A DNA stretch of 44,764 nt from Candidatus Poribacteria bacterium. Lineage in GTDB: Bacteria; Poribacteria; WGA-4E; UBA9662. Shown one piece after another: positions 9,225 through 16,913 of the stretch. Where the stretch lies: the NCBI GenBank assembly GCA_012963885.1, contig DTUY01000281.1, forward strand, positions 1-44,764, read 5' to 3'. The notes beneath the pieces are model-generated. The model had not been told where the DNA came from. It did not search any database and saw nothing but the letters and a program-made list of their open reading frames with translations. Position numbers and translations under genes: made by a program. Every line of letters starts with the position of its first letter. The first letter of the stretch is position 1.

Positions 9225-9290
9225 TAGCTATGATCCCATGCACTTTAATAACCTTCCAATACACATGGTAACGTTAGCACCTGTAGCTCA

Positions 9291-10172
9291 ATGATAAAAT
9301 GGGCTCAAATCACAGTTGAAACGTCTGAAGAGTCATCTGGCGCAATAGAAAATTACCTTTTCGATCAGAAGACTGCTGGTGTCGAAATTAAGACGGATCC
9401 TGATAAGCAAAATCAAACAACTCTGATTGCGTACTTTCCGGTAAGTGATTTAGTTGGAGCTCGTGTTATCAACCTGCGTAATTTCATAAAAAAATTACCG
9501 AGCTTCGGCTTGTCAGCTGAAAATACAGAGGTACATTTGCGATCTGTACCGAATGAAAACTGGTCAGAGAATTGGCGTTCGGCTTTTCCCCCTCAAACCA
9601 TAGGTGAACGGATCATCATTGCTCCGACGTGGCATCGTGTTGAAACTTCTAACGATGAAGTTTTGATTCGCCTTAATCCAGGTATGGCTTTTGGAACAGG
9701 TCATCACCCAACAACTCAGCTTTCGATTTTGTTACTTGAAGAAGTAGTCAAAAGTGGAGAAACTGTAGCTGATATTGGAACAGGGTCTGGGATTTTAGCC
9801 ATCGTTGCAGCTAAACTTGGTGCCCAAAAAATCTATGCGGTTGATCTAGATAAAAAAGCTGTGGAAATCGCAGAAGAAAACTGCAGGCATAATTCTGTTG
9901 AAGATATCATTGATGTCAAGCAGATGGATCGGTTTTCTGAACTAAATCAAAAATTCAATCTTATCGTAGCCAACATCTTGACCAAAGTTATATTACCTAT
10001 GATTCCGCAAGCACCCAAGTACCTGAAATCAGGTGGACATCTTATTTTATCAGGTATAATGGAAAACGAGATATATAAAGTAAAGACCGAACTGATTTCG
10101 AATAAATTTGAATGTTTAAAAACCCGTCAGCATAACGAATGGTTCGCAATTCTAGCTAGATTGCAAAAATGA
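9291..10172 (+). CDS. prmA: Ribosomal protein L11 methyltransferase
   Basis: A SAM-dependent enzyme that trimethylates ribosomal protein L11. The 293-residue protein has the N-terminal L11-binding domain (about 1-90), the hallmark 'NPGMAFGTGHHPTTQ' (129-143), SAM motif I 'DIGTGSGILAI' (161-171) and the motif IV-like 'LIVANIL' (224-230). Length and order match the family. The ribosome binding site is weak. The bases just before and across the start resemble the 5' part of a tRNA but do not form one. It lies 66 bp after dnaJ. Confidence 0.95.
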   Translation: MIKWAQITVETSEESSGAIENYLFDQKTAGVEIKTDPDKQNQTTLIAYFPVSDLVGARVINLRNFIKKLPSFGLSAENTEVHLRSVPNENWSENWRSAFPPQTIGERIIIAPTWHRVETSNDEVLIRLNPGMAFGTGHHPTTQLSILLLEEVVKSGETVADIGTGSGILAIVAAKLGAQKIYAVDLDKKAVEIAEENCRHNSVEDIIDVKQMDRFSELNQKFNLIVANILTKVILPMIPQAPKYLKSGGHLILSGIMENEIYKVKTELISNKFECLKTRQHNEWFAILARLQK

Positions 10173-10186
10173 GACAATAAGAATCA

Positions 10187-10654
10187 ATGAATTGGAAAAT
10201 CGAAATCACTCATAAACCGAATATAGGTGATAATGTCGGAAAAGTATTACAACAAGATATCATGGATCTTGGAATTACTGGAGTTGATGAGGTTCGCACC
10301 GCACAGATCTACTACTTAGAGGGTGACGTCGATTCGGATACTGTCTACCAGATTGCCTCGAAATTACTTGCCGATCCGATCACGCAAGATTTTGAGTGTA
10401 ATGATATCAAAACCGTCAATCCCAATTCGTCAGAGAACGATTTGGCAATTGAAATCCGATTTAAATTAGGTGTAACCGATACTGTGGGTCAAAGTGTGGA
10501 GAAAGGGATTTCAGATCTTGGAATTGTTGGGATTCAATCAGCTCAAACGGGAAGAAAGTATTGGATTACAGGTAGTGTTAATCATACTCAGGTGAAGACC
10601 ATAGCCAACCGTTTATTATCAAACGAGGTAATTGAAATTTTTGAGATCCATTAA
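10187..10654 (+). CDS. purS: Tandem PurS-domain protein
   Basis: PurS is normally an about 80-residue subunit of phosphoribosylformylglycinamidine synthase (purine synthesis, step 4), where it dimerises and links PurL to the glutaminase PurQ. This 155-residue protein contains two PurS-like domains in one chain: residues 1-75 ('DNVGKVLQQDIMDLGITGV') and about 84-155 ('DTVGQSVEKGISDLGIVGI'), each followed by a 'Y..LEG/Y.ITG' strand and a second helix. The chain could therefore stand in for a PurS dimer. No purL or purQ is adjacent. The gene starts 14 bp after prmA, and its stop overlaps the stop of the convergent methyltransferase gene in a shared TTAA. Confidence 0.82.
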   Translation: MNWKIEITHKPNIGDNVGKVLQQDIMDLGITGVDEVRTAQIYYLEGDVDSDTVYQIASKLLADPITQDFECNDIKTVNPNSSENDLAIEIRFKLGVTDTVGQSVEKGISDLGIVGIQSAQTGRKYWITGSVNHTQVKTIANRLLSNEVIEIFEIH

Positions 10655-11484
10655 TTATTTGTAAAAGCAGCATAGCAACGAATTACTGTTGCCAGATTGC
10701 ATCTAACTAACATTGATGAAATGCTGTACCGGGCGGCAAACTTCAGTTGATTAATCATTCCATTTCTTCTTCCAACCCGTTTAGGCTTCCCTACTTCAAC
10801 CCGATTGAATCTGTGTTTTTTTAGCAGGTTGGCCAACGTATATACCGAAAAATAGTAAAGGTGATCTGCAGGATGTACATACGGCCAATTCTCACCCTGA
10901 ATACGAATTTGTAAGCTTTCGCCATTCGGTACTTCAACGACAAGACAACCTCGTTTTGGCTTCAGTATACGATGTAATTCTTCAAGCAACGGATTTGGTT
11001 CTGGAATGTGTTCCAAAACGTGGTAAAGTGTAATAACGTCGAAGTAATGACTGGGGAAATCCATCTCAAAAACATCGCCGCAAAAGACATTCAAATTATA
11101 ATTTTCGCGGGCAAAACCTATTCCATCCTGAGATAGATCTACACCGAAGGTTTCCCAACCTTTTTTTTTCGCCAGATATAAGAAAGTTCCCATACCACAT
11201 CCCAGATCTAGGATGCGGCCCTGATGTGGGAATCTCTTTTGGATCTCTATCAGCCTTTCTTCCATCTGCAACCATTCCATCTGATTATACTGGATGTGAT
11301 TGCGTTTTATGGCTGGGTAATATTCATTGATATAATTCTCTTCCAAGTTGTTAGATCTGAGACGTGGATTGACGTATTTTAGGTTACAACTATCGCAGGC
11401 AACAACTGAGAACCCATCTTTGGCAAACAATAGTTTTGTGTCTTGAACAGCACATACTGGGCAGGTAATAAATTCCAAATCCAT
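10651..11484 (-). CDS. Class I SAM-dependent methyltransferase with N-terminal zinc ribbon
   Basis: This 277-residue protein begins with a small metal-binding knuckle (Cys8, Cys11, Cys30, Cys33) and then has a Methyltransf_11/23-type Rossmann fold. Motif I is 'ILDLGCGMGT' (91-100), the acidic end of strand 2 is Asp117, and 'FDVITLYHVLEHIPEP' is the motif IV region. Methyltransferases of this shape often modify sugars, lipids or quinone-like compounds in gene clusters. The substrate is unknown. It is the last gene of the long minus-strand block, 25 bp after the aminotransferase gene, which hints at shared small-molecule modification. Confidence 0.85.
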   Translation of the reverse strand: MDLEFITCPVCAVQDTKLLFAKDGFSVVACDSCNLKYVNPRLRSNNLEENYINEYYPAIKRNHIQYNQMEWLQMEERLIEIQKRFPHQGRILDLGCGMGTFLYLAKKKGWETFGVDLSQDGIGFARENYNLNVFCGDVFEMDFPSHYFDVITLYHVLEHIPEPNPLLEELHRILKPKRGCLVVEVPNGESLQIRIQGENWPYVHPADHLYYFSVYTLANLLKKHRFNRVEVGKPKRVGRRNGMINQLKFAARYSISSMLVRCNLATVIRCYAAFTNN

Positions 11485-11509
11485 AGTTTAATAAGGTTCC
11501 AGATTTGCG

Positions 11510-12817
11510 TTATCCGTCCATTCCGGACATAACATCGAACGCTTTACATAACCGGTTAAAACCTTCGATGACTTCTGAGTGGGAAATAATAAGCGGCGGA
11601 GAGATACGCAAGACGTTTCCCGCCAGTGGACCAATTAAATGGATTCCATGATGATAGGCCTGTAAAACCAACTCATTTGCAATTTCGTTTGCTGATTTTC
11701 CAGCGTATGCGTTGACTTCTAACCCCCAAACTAAACCTTCGCCTCTAGCTTGGCCTACAAATTCAAATTCGTCAGTCAGTTTGTAGAGTTGATCAGCGAC
11801 AATTCCACCCATTTTATGACAGTTTTCGACAATCGGAAATTTCTCGAAAGTGTCCAAGGCTGCAACAATCGCAGCACAACCACGCGGGTTTCCACTGAAT
11901 GTATCCGATGCTTCGCCATAATCCATTAGATCCAAGACATCAGCTCTTCCAGCAACAGCGCAAATCGGTTCACCATTACCAATTCCCTTCCCCATAACAA
12001 TAAGATCAGGATCAAGCCCATGCTTCTGAAATGCATACATCTCACCTGTGCGACCATGGCAGGACTGAACTTCGTCCAAAATAAAAATTACATCGTTTTC
12101 GCTACACCAGTCGTTCAGTTGGCGTAGATACCATGAAGGTGGATGAAAAGATCCTTTTGCACCGAGGTAGGGTTCCGTCACCAACATTGAAATCTGATTT
12201 GGGTATTCTCGCTTGAGCGCATCAAGTTGCTCTGCAACTCGGTAATCCCGATTCAGATGTTCTTGCTCATCCCTCTGATCAGCAAGCATAATGAAATCGA
12301 TCCAGCGAACGTTAGGGTTTTGGCTCTTTTCTCCGGTGATATCGCCGGCCAGTCCTTTCTTACCATGAAAGCCATATTTTGTTGACAGAATAATATGCCG
12401 ATCCGGATGATAATGCTGCGCTGCCCAGACGGCTTTGATGATACCAGAAGAACCACAAGCCGACCATAGTACTTTTTCCATTTTTTTGTGGTTGAGGTTC
12501 TCGATTAAACGTTTAGCCGCAGTCACCTCAATCTCGGTAAGCATATTATAGGCATTTCGTGGCAAGTTGCGGATGTAGTGTGCGTAACGTTCTTCAAAAT
12601 AAGGATGATTATGTCCCAAATTTGCCACCAGTACCCCCGATGAGAAATCAATAAATTCTCGTCCTTCCGGATTCCAGAGATGAACGCCTTCAACCCGATC
12701 AACAACCAGTTGAGTTGATGTATACGTTTTGTGACTTTTCGGGATAAGATCAACTATCTGTTTACGAATTTCATTAGACTTTTCGTCATTTTCAATATAG
12801 ATTGGCAAACCTGTCAT
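11510..12817 (-). CDS. Class III PLP-dependent aminotransferase
   Basis: This 435-residue fold-type I enzyme belongs to the acetylornithine/4-aminobutyrate aminotransferase group. PLP contacts are visible: 'SACGSSG' (119-125) for phosphate binding, Asp248 in 'FILDEVQSCHGRTG', and the Schiff-base lysine Lys277 in 'VMGKGIGNGEP'. A good ribosome binding site ('aaggaacggg') precedes the ATG. It follows a Gfo/Idh/MocA oxidoreductase gene by 21 bp. An oxidoreductase making a keto sugar or keto cyclitol, followed by transamination, would be a sensible two-step unit, but the substrate is an inference. GABA-, ornithine- or alanine-glyoxylate-type activity cannot be excluded. Confidence 0.9.
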   Translation of the reverse strand: MTGLPIYIENDEKSNEIRKQIVDLIPKSHKTYTSTQLVVDRVEGVHLWNPEGREFIDFSSGVLVANLGHNHPYFEERYAHYIRNLPRNAYNMLTEIEVTAAKRLIENLNHKKMEKVLWSACGSSGIIKAVWAAQHYHPDRHIILSTKYGFHGKKGLAGDITGEKSQNPNVRWIDFIMLADQRDEQEHLNRDYRVAEQLDALKREYPNQISMLVTEPYLGAKGSFHPPSWYLRQLNDWCSENDVIFILDEVQSCHGRTGEMYAFQKHGLDPDLIVMGKGIGNGEPICAVAGRADVLDLMDYGEASDTFSGNPRGCAAIVAALDTFEKFPIVENCHKMGGIVADQLYKLTDEFEFVGQARGEGLVWGLEVNAYAGKSANEIANELVLQAYHHGIHLIGPLAGNVLRISPPLIISHSEVIEGFNRLCKAFDVMSGMDG

Positions 12818-12838
12818 TAATCCCGTTCCTTTTTAATC

Positions 12839-14104
12839 CTATACCGATTTATCGTAAATTTGCCGGTTATCTGCGTATGGGTTGAGAATTGTGATGCCGT
12901 CAGTTCCAAACTTGGCAGTTACCGGTGTCCCCATATTTTTCTGCAGGTAGGCGAAATTGAGGTCCATCACGTTCCTAGCTGCTTCGATAATGGCGACTGA
13001 GATCCGGCCTTCCTTGGCTGTCGGATAAGTTCGATCAAGATCTGCCAACGATTCACCATTGAATTTAATGCGTAAGATGCCGAGAATGCAAGCGATCAGG
13101 CTATCTTTACCGTAACCAATATAGGCTTTTGATCCATCGTCACGCAGCACATCGCGTGTAAAGTGTGTGTTTGAGGTGTGAGATCCACCACCTTCAATCG
13201 TGTAGCGCAATCCACGATACTGGGAATCAGATTCTATTTTGCCACCCGTCATTAAAATTTCGATTTCCTGATTAACAGGTCCCTCAAAATCATCCGGGGT
13301 AATCCAATTATTAGCAAAGTGAACATGCATACCGTTATCAAAAATGACGCTTACTTGTGCCGCGTCATAAGCATCAATTCCATATTCCTGAGTTAACTTT
13401 GTCTTTTGACCAACAGCGAAAATCGAAACTGGTTTGAGGTTGAGATAACTAATAAACAGATCCGTCCAGTGAACACCCACGTAGCTAAAAGGGTCACTTT
13501 CTTTTACCCACTTGAATGTTCTTGTTGATACCTCAAGTGGCTCTTCCAAAACCGCCCGTCCGTAGATAGGCTTTCCCATTTGACCTACAAGTTCATGGAA
13601 TATTTTGAGATGATCAGGATCGTATCGTTTATGCATGTCCAAACCGACCAGTAAATTTTTTTCTTGCGCAAGTTCAATGATTCTGTCCGCTTCTTCAATG
13701 TTGAGCGTCATCGGTTTCTCAGCTACAGCATGCACGCCTTCTTGCAATCCATGTAGAATTGGTGCGGTGTGAAGGTGATCAGGTGTTGCCACAGCCAGAA
13801 TGTCAAGATCTGGAAACTGTTCGATCATATCTACCCATGGAGTTTCACCATAGAAAGTCCCCACCTGTGTACTGGTTAGGTCAGCGTATGTGGCTCGCGC
13901 CCGTTCTGCTGATATCTTTGTGCGGGTTCCTAAACCAACAAGTTCAAAGGCCACATCAGCGAATTCGGAGGCGAAGTCATCATATCCGATTCGACCAAGC
14001 CACGGTGAAATCCCGCTCCTCTGCAAATCGGCGTAGGTACGTAAGTGCACATCGCCACCAAACATACCTGCACCAACGAGTCCAATTTTTATTCTTCGTT
14101 CCAT
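12839..14104 (-). CDS. Gfo/Idh/MocA family oxidoreductase
   Basis: This 421-residue NAD(P)-dependent dehydrogenase acts on sugars or cyclitols in the cytoplasm. The dinucleotide motif is 'GLVGAGMFG' (8-16), the family signature Glu129-Lys130-Pro131 is in 'AVAEKPMTL', and the C-terminal beta-sheet domain has 'VGVHWTDLFISYL', which supplies the usual His/Asp catalytic region. It is somewhat longer than the usual 340-390 residues. Its start lies 16 nt inside the upstream TPR gene, so the two are probably translationally coupled. It is followed directly by an aminotransferase. The substrate is unknown. Confidence 0.9.
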   Translation of the reverse strand: MERRIKIGLVGAGMFGGDVHLRTYADLQRSGISPWLGRIGYDDFASEFADVAFELVGLGTRTKISAERARATYADLTSTQVGTFYGETPWVDMIEQFPDLDILAVATPDHLHTAPILHGLQEGVHAVAEKPMTLNIEEADRIIELAQEKNLLVGLDMHKRYDPDHLKIFHELVGQMGKPIYGRAVLEEPLEVSTRTFKWVKESDPFSYVGVHWTDLFISYLNLKPVSIFAVGQKTKLTQEYGIDAYDAAQVSVIFDNGMHVHFANNWITPDDFEGPVNQEIEILMTGGKIESDSQYRGLRYTIEGGGSHTSNTHFTRDVLRDDGSKAYIGYGKDSLIACILGILRIKFNGESLADLDRTYPTAKEGRISVAIIEAARNVMDLNFAYLQKNMGTPVTAKFGTDGITILNPYADNRQIYDKSV

Positions 14105-14928
14105 GTCGCTTGCAGTTTCTCTAGAATCAGTTTGGAAAAGGCCAAATCCTGATTTCTATTTATTTGATAGGCGATTTTCCCAGCATTATCTCGATTTCCC
14201 AAATAATAACGCATCCATAAAAAAAGTGTCAAGAATGATGCGTCACGGTAATTTCCGGATTTTGCTGCCGAAAACGAAGTGTACCCAAGCAGTCCGTTGA
14301 GGACAAGTGCGTTGAACCCATCTGTCCAATTTCCAGCATAAATTTGTCCTGAACCGGGTAGGATTGTCGAGAGAATTTTGGTGAAAGAAACCGATTTTTT
14401 TGGGCTTTTGAGTGCTTGACTTATTATTCTATCAACTTGGTCAAATCTCGAGGTGTCTCCAAAGTATGTTTTGAAAGTTGAACGTGCCCCCTCCCAATTA
14501 AATAGGTAGATCTCAGTAATCCCTTTGAGAAACAAGGTGCGTCTGTACAATTGACTCGATCTCGGTTGTGATAATACGTTAATTAATTTGGGTAAAGCTA
14601 AATCCGGTTGATTGCTGGCAAGATAAGTAACAGCCAAATCGAGTTGGATTTTAGATCTAAATTCCGAGTCATTTGTCCGTTGAAATGCAGAGTTCATCGA
14701 TTGGATTGCTTGACCCCACAGTTGATCTGATCTATATGCCAATCCAATCTGATAGATAACCTCAGATGATTTAGGGCCATCCGGATGAAAAAAAAGAAAT
14801 CGTTTGTACTCGGTAACGGCTTGATTGAAACTTTTCAAGTTGAAAAGGTAATCACCAAGATCAATTGCAGGTTCGGCGAAAACTATCATGGGAAAAAGAC
14901 AAAATATTACCGTCCAGTATCTACACAT
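14089..14928 (-). CDS. Secreted TPR protein with C-terminal PGSGQIY membrane domain (paralogue B)
   Basis: This 279-residue protein has a short signal sequence ending near 'VFA' (18), a helical-repeat region of TPR/Sel1 type (about 20-165), and a C-terminal hydrophobic domain that opens with 'LPGSGQIYAGNWTDG' (190-204). This P-G-x-G-x-I-Y-x-G motif is typical of small TM2- or DUF5683-like membrane domains. It is a clear paralogue of the gene just upstream: the domain order is the same, the length is the same (279 residues), and the motif lies only three residues earlier. The genes overlap by 22 nt. Exact function is unknown; an envelope scaffold acting with the adjacent YidD-like protein is a plausible inference. 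Confidence 0.75.
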   Translation of the reverse strand: MCRYWTVIFCLFPMIVFAEPAIDLGDYLFNLKSFNQAVTEYKRFLFFHPDGPKSSEVIYQIGLAYRSDQLWGQAIQSMNSAFQRTNDSEFRSKIQLDLAVTYLASNQPDLALPKLINVLSQPRSSQLYRRTLFLKGITEIYLFNWEGARSTFKTYFGDTSRFDQVDRIISQALKSPKKSVSFTKILSTILPGSGQIYAGNWTDGFNALVLNGLLGYTSFSAAKSGNYRDASFLTLFLWMRYYLGNRDNAGKIAYQINRNQDLAFSKLILEKLQATWNEE

Positions 14929-15746
14929 TTTAATTGATCCAAGAACTCCAATTCTATCTGCTGATTATGTATTTGTGAAGCAATCACCGACCCATAGACA
15001 TTGCCCAAGTAAAAAACGCTGGCAGCAGCACCGAATGTCCATCCCTTAACCGAGTCCACACCGTTCTGATGAAATCCATCGTAAGCCAGCCAGCCACTCA
15101 GCCCAATAGTAATCATTGCATTCACCGCATCAGCAACGCGTCCATTATAAATCTTTCCTGTTCCTGGAATGACTGCTGAAAGACAACCAGCAAGTATAGG
15201 GCTTTTTCGTGGTAGATGTTTCCCTTCGACCGCAAGTTTCTGATAGACAGCATTACTTTCTCGAACATTAGCTGGGGGGCTCTCAGACTCAAGTTGGTTG
15301 AACAAATCAAGCGCGGAATCCCAACGTTTAAGCATCAAAAGATTAATACCGATCAATTGACGAGATTGCGGATCGTTAGTTTGGGTAAGAAACTTAATTG
15401 CTTTTTCGTACTCATTAGCTAGAAAATAGGAATACGCAATCTGATAGTAAATAGTGCTGGCTAATTGACTGTCAGGTTGTTTTTTCAGGATCCGATTGAA
15501 AACGTTCAACGCCTTATCAATTTGCCCAGTTGCACGGTAACTCAGCCCAATTCGATACCAGGCCTGATCATCATCTTTGAGATTGTAGAATAGGTAACGC
15601 TGATATTCTCCAACAGCTGCTAGATAGTCGCCTTGGTCATAAAGATAATCTGCAAATTTCCGAATGTTTGGGGGATGATTATAATCAATAGAATCAGCAT
15701 TTATTCCTGAAACAACTAGCAAAAAAAGTATGACAAGACAAATCAT
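14907..15746 (-). CDS. Secreted TPR protein with C-terminal PGTGKIY membrane domain (paralogue A)
   Basis: From the ATG at 15746 the protein is 279 residues, with a signal peptide (about 1-17), TPR-like helices (about 28-120, including 'AWYRIGLSYRATGQIDKAL') and a C-terminal domain starting 'IPGTGKIYNGRVADA' (193-207). A longer frame opens at 15791, but the 15746 start forms an ATGA overlap with the stop of the upstream yidD-like gene and places the signal peptide correctly. It is paralogous to the following gene. The three genes yidD-A-B overlap one another, so their products are likely made together. Role unknown beyond an envelope location. Confidence 0.75.
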   Translation of the reverse strand: MICLVILFLLVVSGINADSIDYNHPPNIRKFADYLYDQGDYLAAVGEYQRYLFYNLKDDDQAWYRIGLSYRATGQIDKALNVFNRILKKQPDSQLASTIYYQIAYSYFLANEYEKAIKFLTQTNDPQSRQLIGINLLMLKRWDSALDLFNQLESESPPANVRESNAVYQKLAVEGKHLPRKSPILAGCLSAVIPGTGKIYNGRVADAVNAMITIGLSGWLAYDGFHQNGVDSVKGWTFGAAASVFYLGNVYGSVIASQIHNQQIELEFLDQLKCVDTGR

Positions 15747-16171
15747 TTTCTCAGTGCTTGATGCGAATAGTGAGCAATTGGATCGAAGCACAGCCCTGTC
15801 TGAGGATGGATTGGGTAATAGAATGCAGCAGTTCCATTACATCGGCAAAGACGGTCGACGGTCAGCGCAATCCCTCGCACAATACCAAATTCCTGGATTG
15901 CGGACATTCCAAACCGAGAACAACTGGGTGTAAAATTGCAAACTTCGCTATCTTGTGAAGAGATAAATTTCTGGTAAATTCTGATCAAACCTGTTGAGAT
16001 CAACTTAAGTCCAGATACTTCTTTGGGATTAAAAGTTGCATTTGATAGTTTCTTGGAAATTGTGATTGGGTTAGACTTCAGGATAAATGCAAGATCAGTC
16101 AATTCATCAGCAATTGCTAAGGGAAGAATAAAATTCAAAATTGCTATACCGATAAGTAAACGGATTACCAT
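15743..16171 (-). CDS. YidD-family protein with an N-terminal signal/membrane segment
   Basis: YidD proteins are small, membrane-attached factors linked to YidC-dependent membrane protein insertion. The YidD core lies at about 56-115 of this 142-residue protein: 'LIRIYQKFIS', the conserved 'CNFTPSCSRF' (Cys78, Cys84), 'AIQEFGIVRG' and 'DRLCRCN'. Typical YidD proteins are 70-100 residues. This one carries an extra N-terminal hydrophobic leader (1-21) and an about 30-residue linker, so it may be exported or anchored differently. It is not next to rnpA or yidC, its usual neighbours, and instead overlaps two TPR/PGxGxIY genes. I am sure of the YidD domain but not of its site of action. Confidence 0.82.
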   Translation of the reverse strand: MVIRLLIGIAILNFILPLAIADELTDLAFILKSNPITISKKLSNATFNPKEVSGLKLISTGLIRIYQKFISSQDSEVCNFTPSCSRFGMSAIQEFGIVRGIALTVDRLCRCNGTAAFYYPIHPQTGLCFDPIAHYSHQALRK

Positions 16172-16213
16172 TCGTTTTTTTTGACTTTCATTGATTTGGA
16201 TAATTTACTTTAA

Positions 16214-16570
16214 CTATAATATATCAATCACATTCTCAGGCGGCCTGCCCAGAACGGCTTTATCGTCATTGACAACTATTGGTCGTTCAATCAGTATCGG
16301 ATTATCAACCATAATCTGGATCCACTCTTCCCTTGATCGGTTATCATCAACCGAAAGCCCAAGTTCATCGAAACGGTCTTCTTTCGCGCGAATAACTTCG
16401 GTCGGTTCTCTGTCGAGTTGGAGGAGGATCTGATCAAGTTCTTCAACAGTTGGAGGTGTCTTCAAATACTCAATTATTTTGATTTCTTGTTTTCGTTCCT
16501 CGAGGAGTTGAAGTGTTGCCCGGCTTTTAGAACATTCCGGATTGTGATATACCTTTGGAATTGATGACAT
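16214..16570 (-). CDS. arsC: Arsenate reductase (glutaredoxin type), ArsC family
   Basis: This 118-residue thioredoxin-fold protein matches glutaredoxin-linked ArsC, which reduces arsenate to arsenite. The catalytic Cys13 is in 'YHNPECSKSR', and three arginines sit where E. coli ArsC has its substrate arginines: Arg61, Arg96 ('LIERPIVV') and Arg109 ('GRPPENV'). These features separate it from the regulator Spx. The ribosome binding site 'aaggagtgac' is excellent. No ArsR, ArsB or Acr3 gene is nearby, so it may have a general redox role. It sits within the minus-strand block. Confidence 0.88.
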   Translation of the reverse strand: MSSIPKVYHNPECSKSRATLQLLEERKQEIKIIEYLKTPPTVEELDQILLQLDREPTEVIRAKEDRFDELGLSVDDNRSREEWIQIMVDNPILIERPIVVNDDKAVLGRPPENVIDIL

Positions 16571-16587
16571 AAGTCACTCCTTTATTC

Positions 16588-16851
16588 TTAATCTTCAAGT
16601 TTCTGCATAAAACGACGAAAATCAAAGAGTACATATGCAAGATCTGGAATAACCTCCATTGTGTCTGGAGTGGTTTTGTAAAGTGAGTAACACAAATCCC
16701 CTAAAGCTTTTAGAGGTTTTAACAAATCGATCGCTGCATCAGATGTAGGGACAGGAACGGATGTTCTCCACAGTTGAACGGGAGTTTCTTCTTCCATTAC
16801 ATTCAACCGAAATTCAGCGATATGGTGTTCCATATCCCAATAAAGTTCCAA
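16588..16851 (-). CDS. Hypothetical small protein
   Basis: An 87-residue ORF read from a TTG at 16851, or 81 residues from an ATG at 16833; neither start has a clear ribosome binding site. I do not recognise the family. The protein is acidic and appears mostly helical ('AAIDLLKPLKALGDLCYSLYK' region) with no signal peptide or membrane segment. It fits neatly between the PorV-like gene (62 bp upstream) and arsC (17 bp downstream) in an otherwise gap-free operon, which supports it as real. A competing frame at 16814-17065 overlaps the end of the PorV-like gene and is less likely. Confidence 0.55.
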   Translation of the reverse strand: MELYWDMEHHIAEFRLNVMEEETPVQLWRTSVPVPTSDAAIDLLKPLKALGDLCYSLYKTTPDTMEVIPDLAYVLFDFRRFMQKLED

Positions 16852-16913
16852 CCAAGATTCTTCTGTTCCCGCAATTGGGATGTTCAGCGCGTGTTCCGAT
16901 AAACTGTTCCTCG

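Noticed and set aside
9277-9320. tRNA-like sequence 'gcacctgtagctcaatgata' before prmA
   Set aside because: It resembles the acceptor and D-arm start of a tRNA, but no anticodon arm, T-arm (GTTCGA) or 3' acceptor match follows, and the prmA coding region covers the rest.
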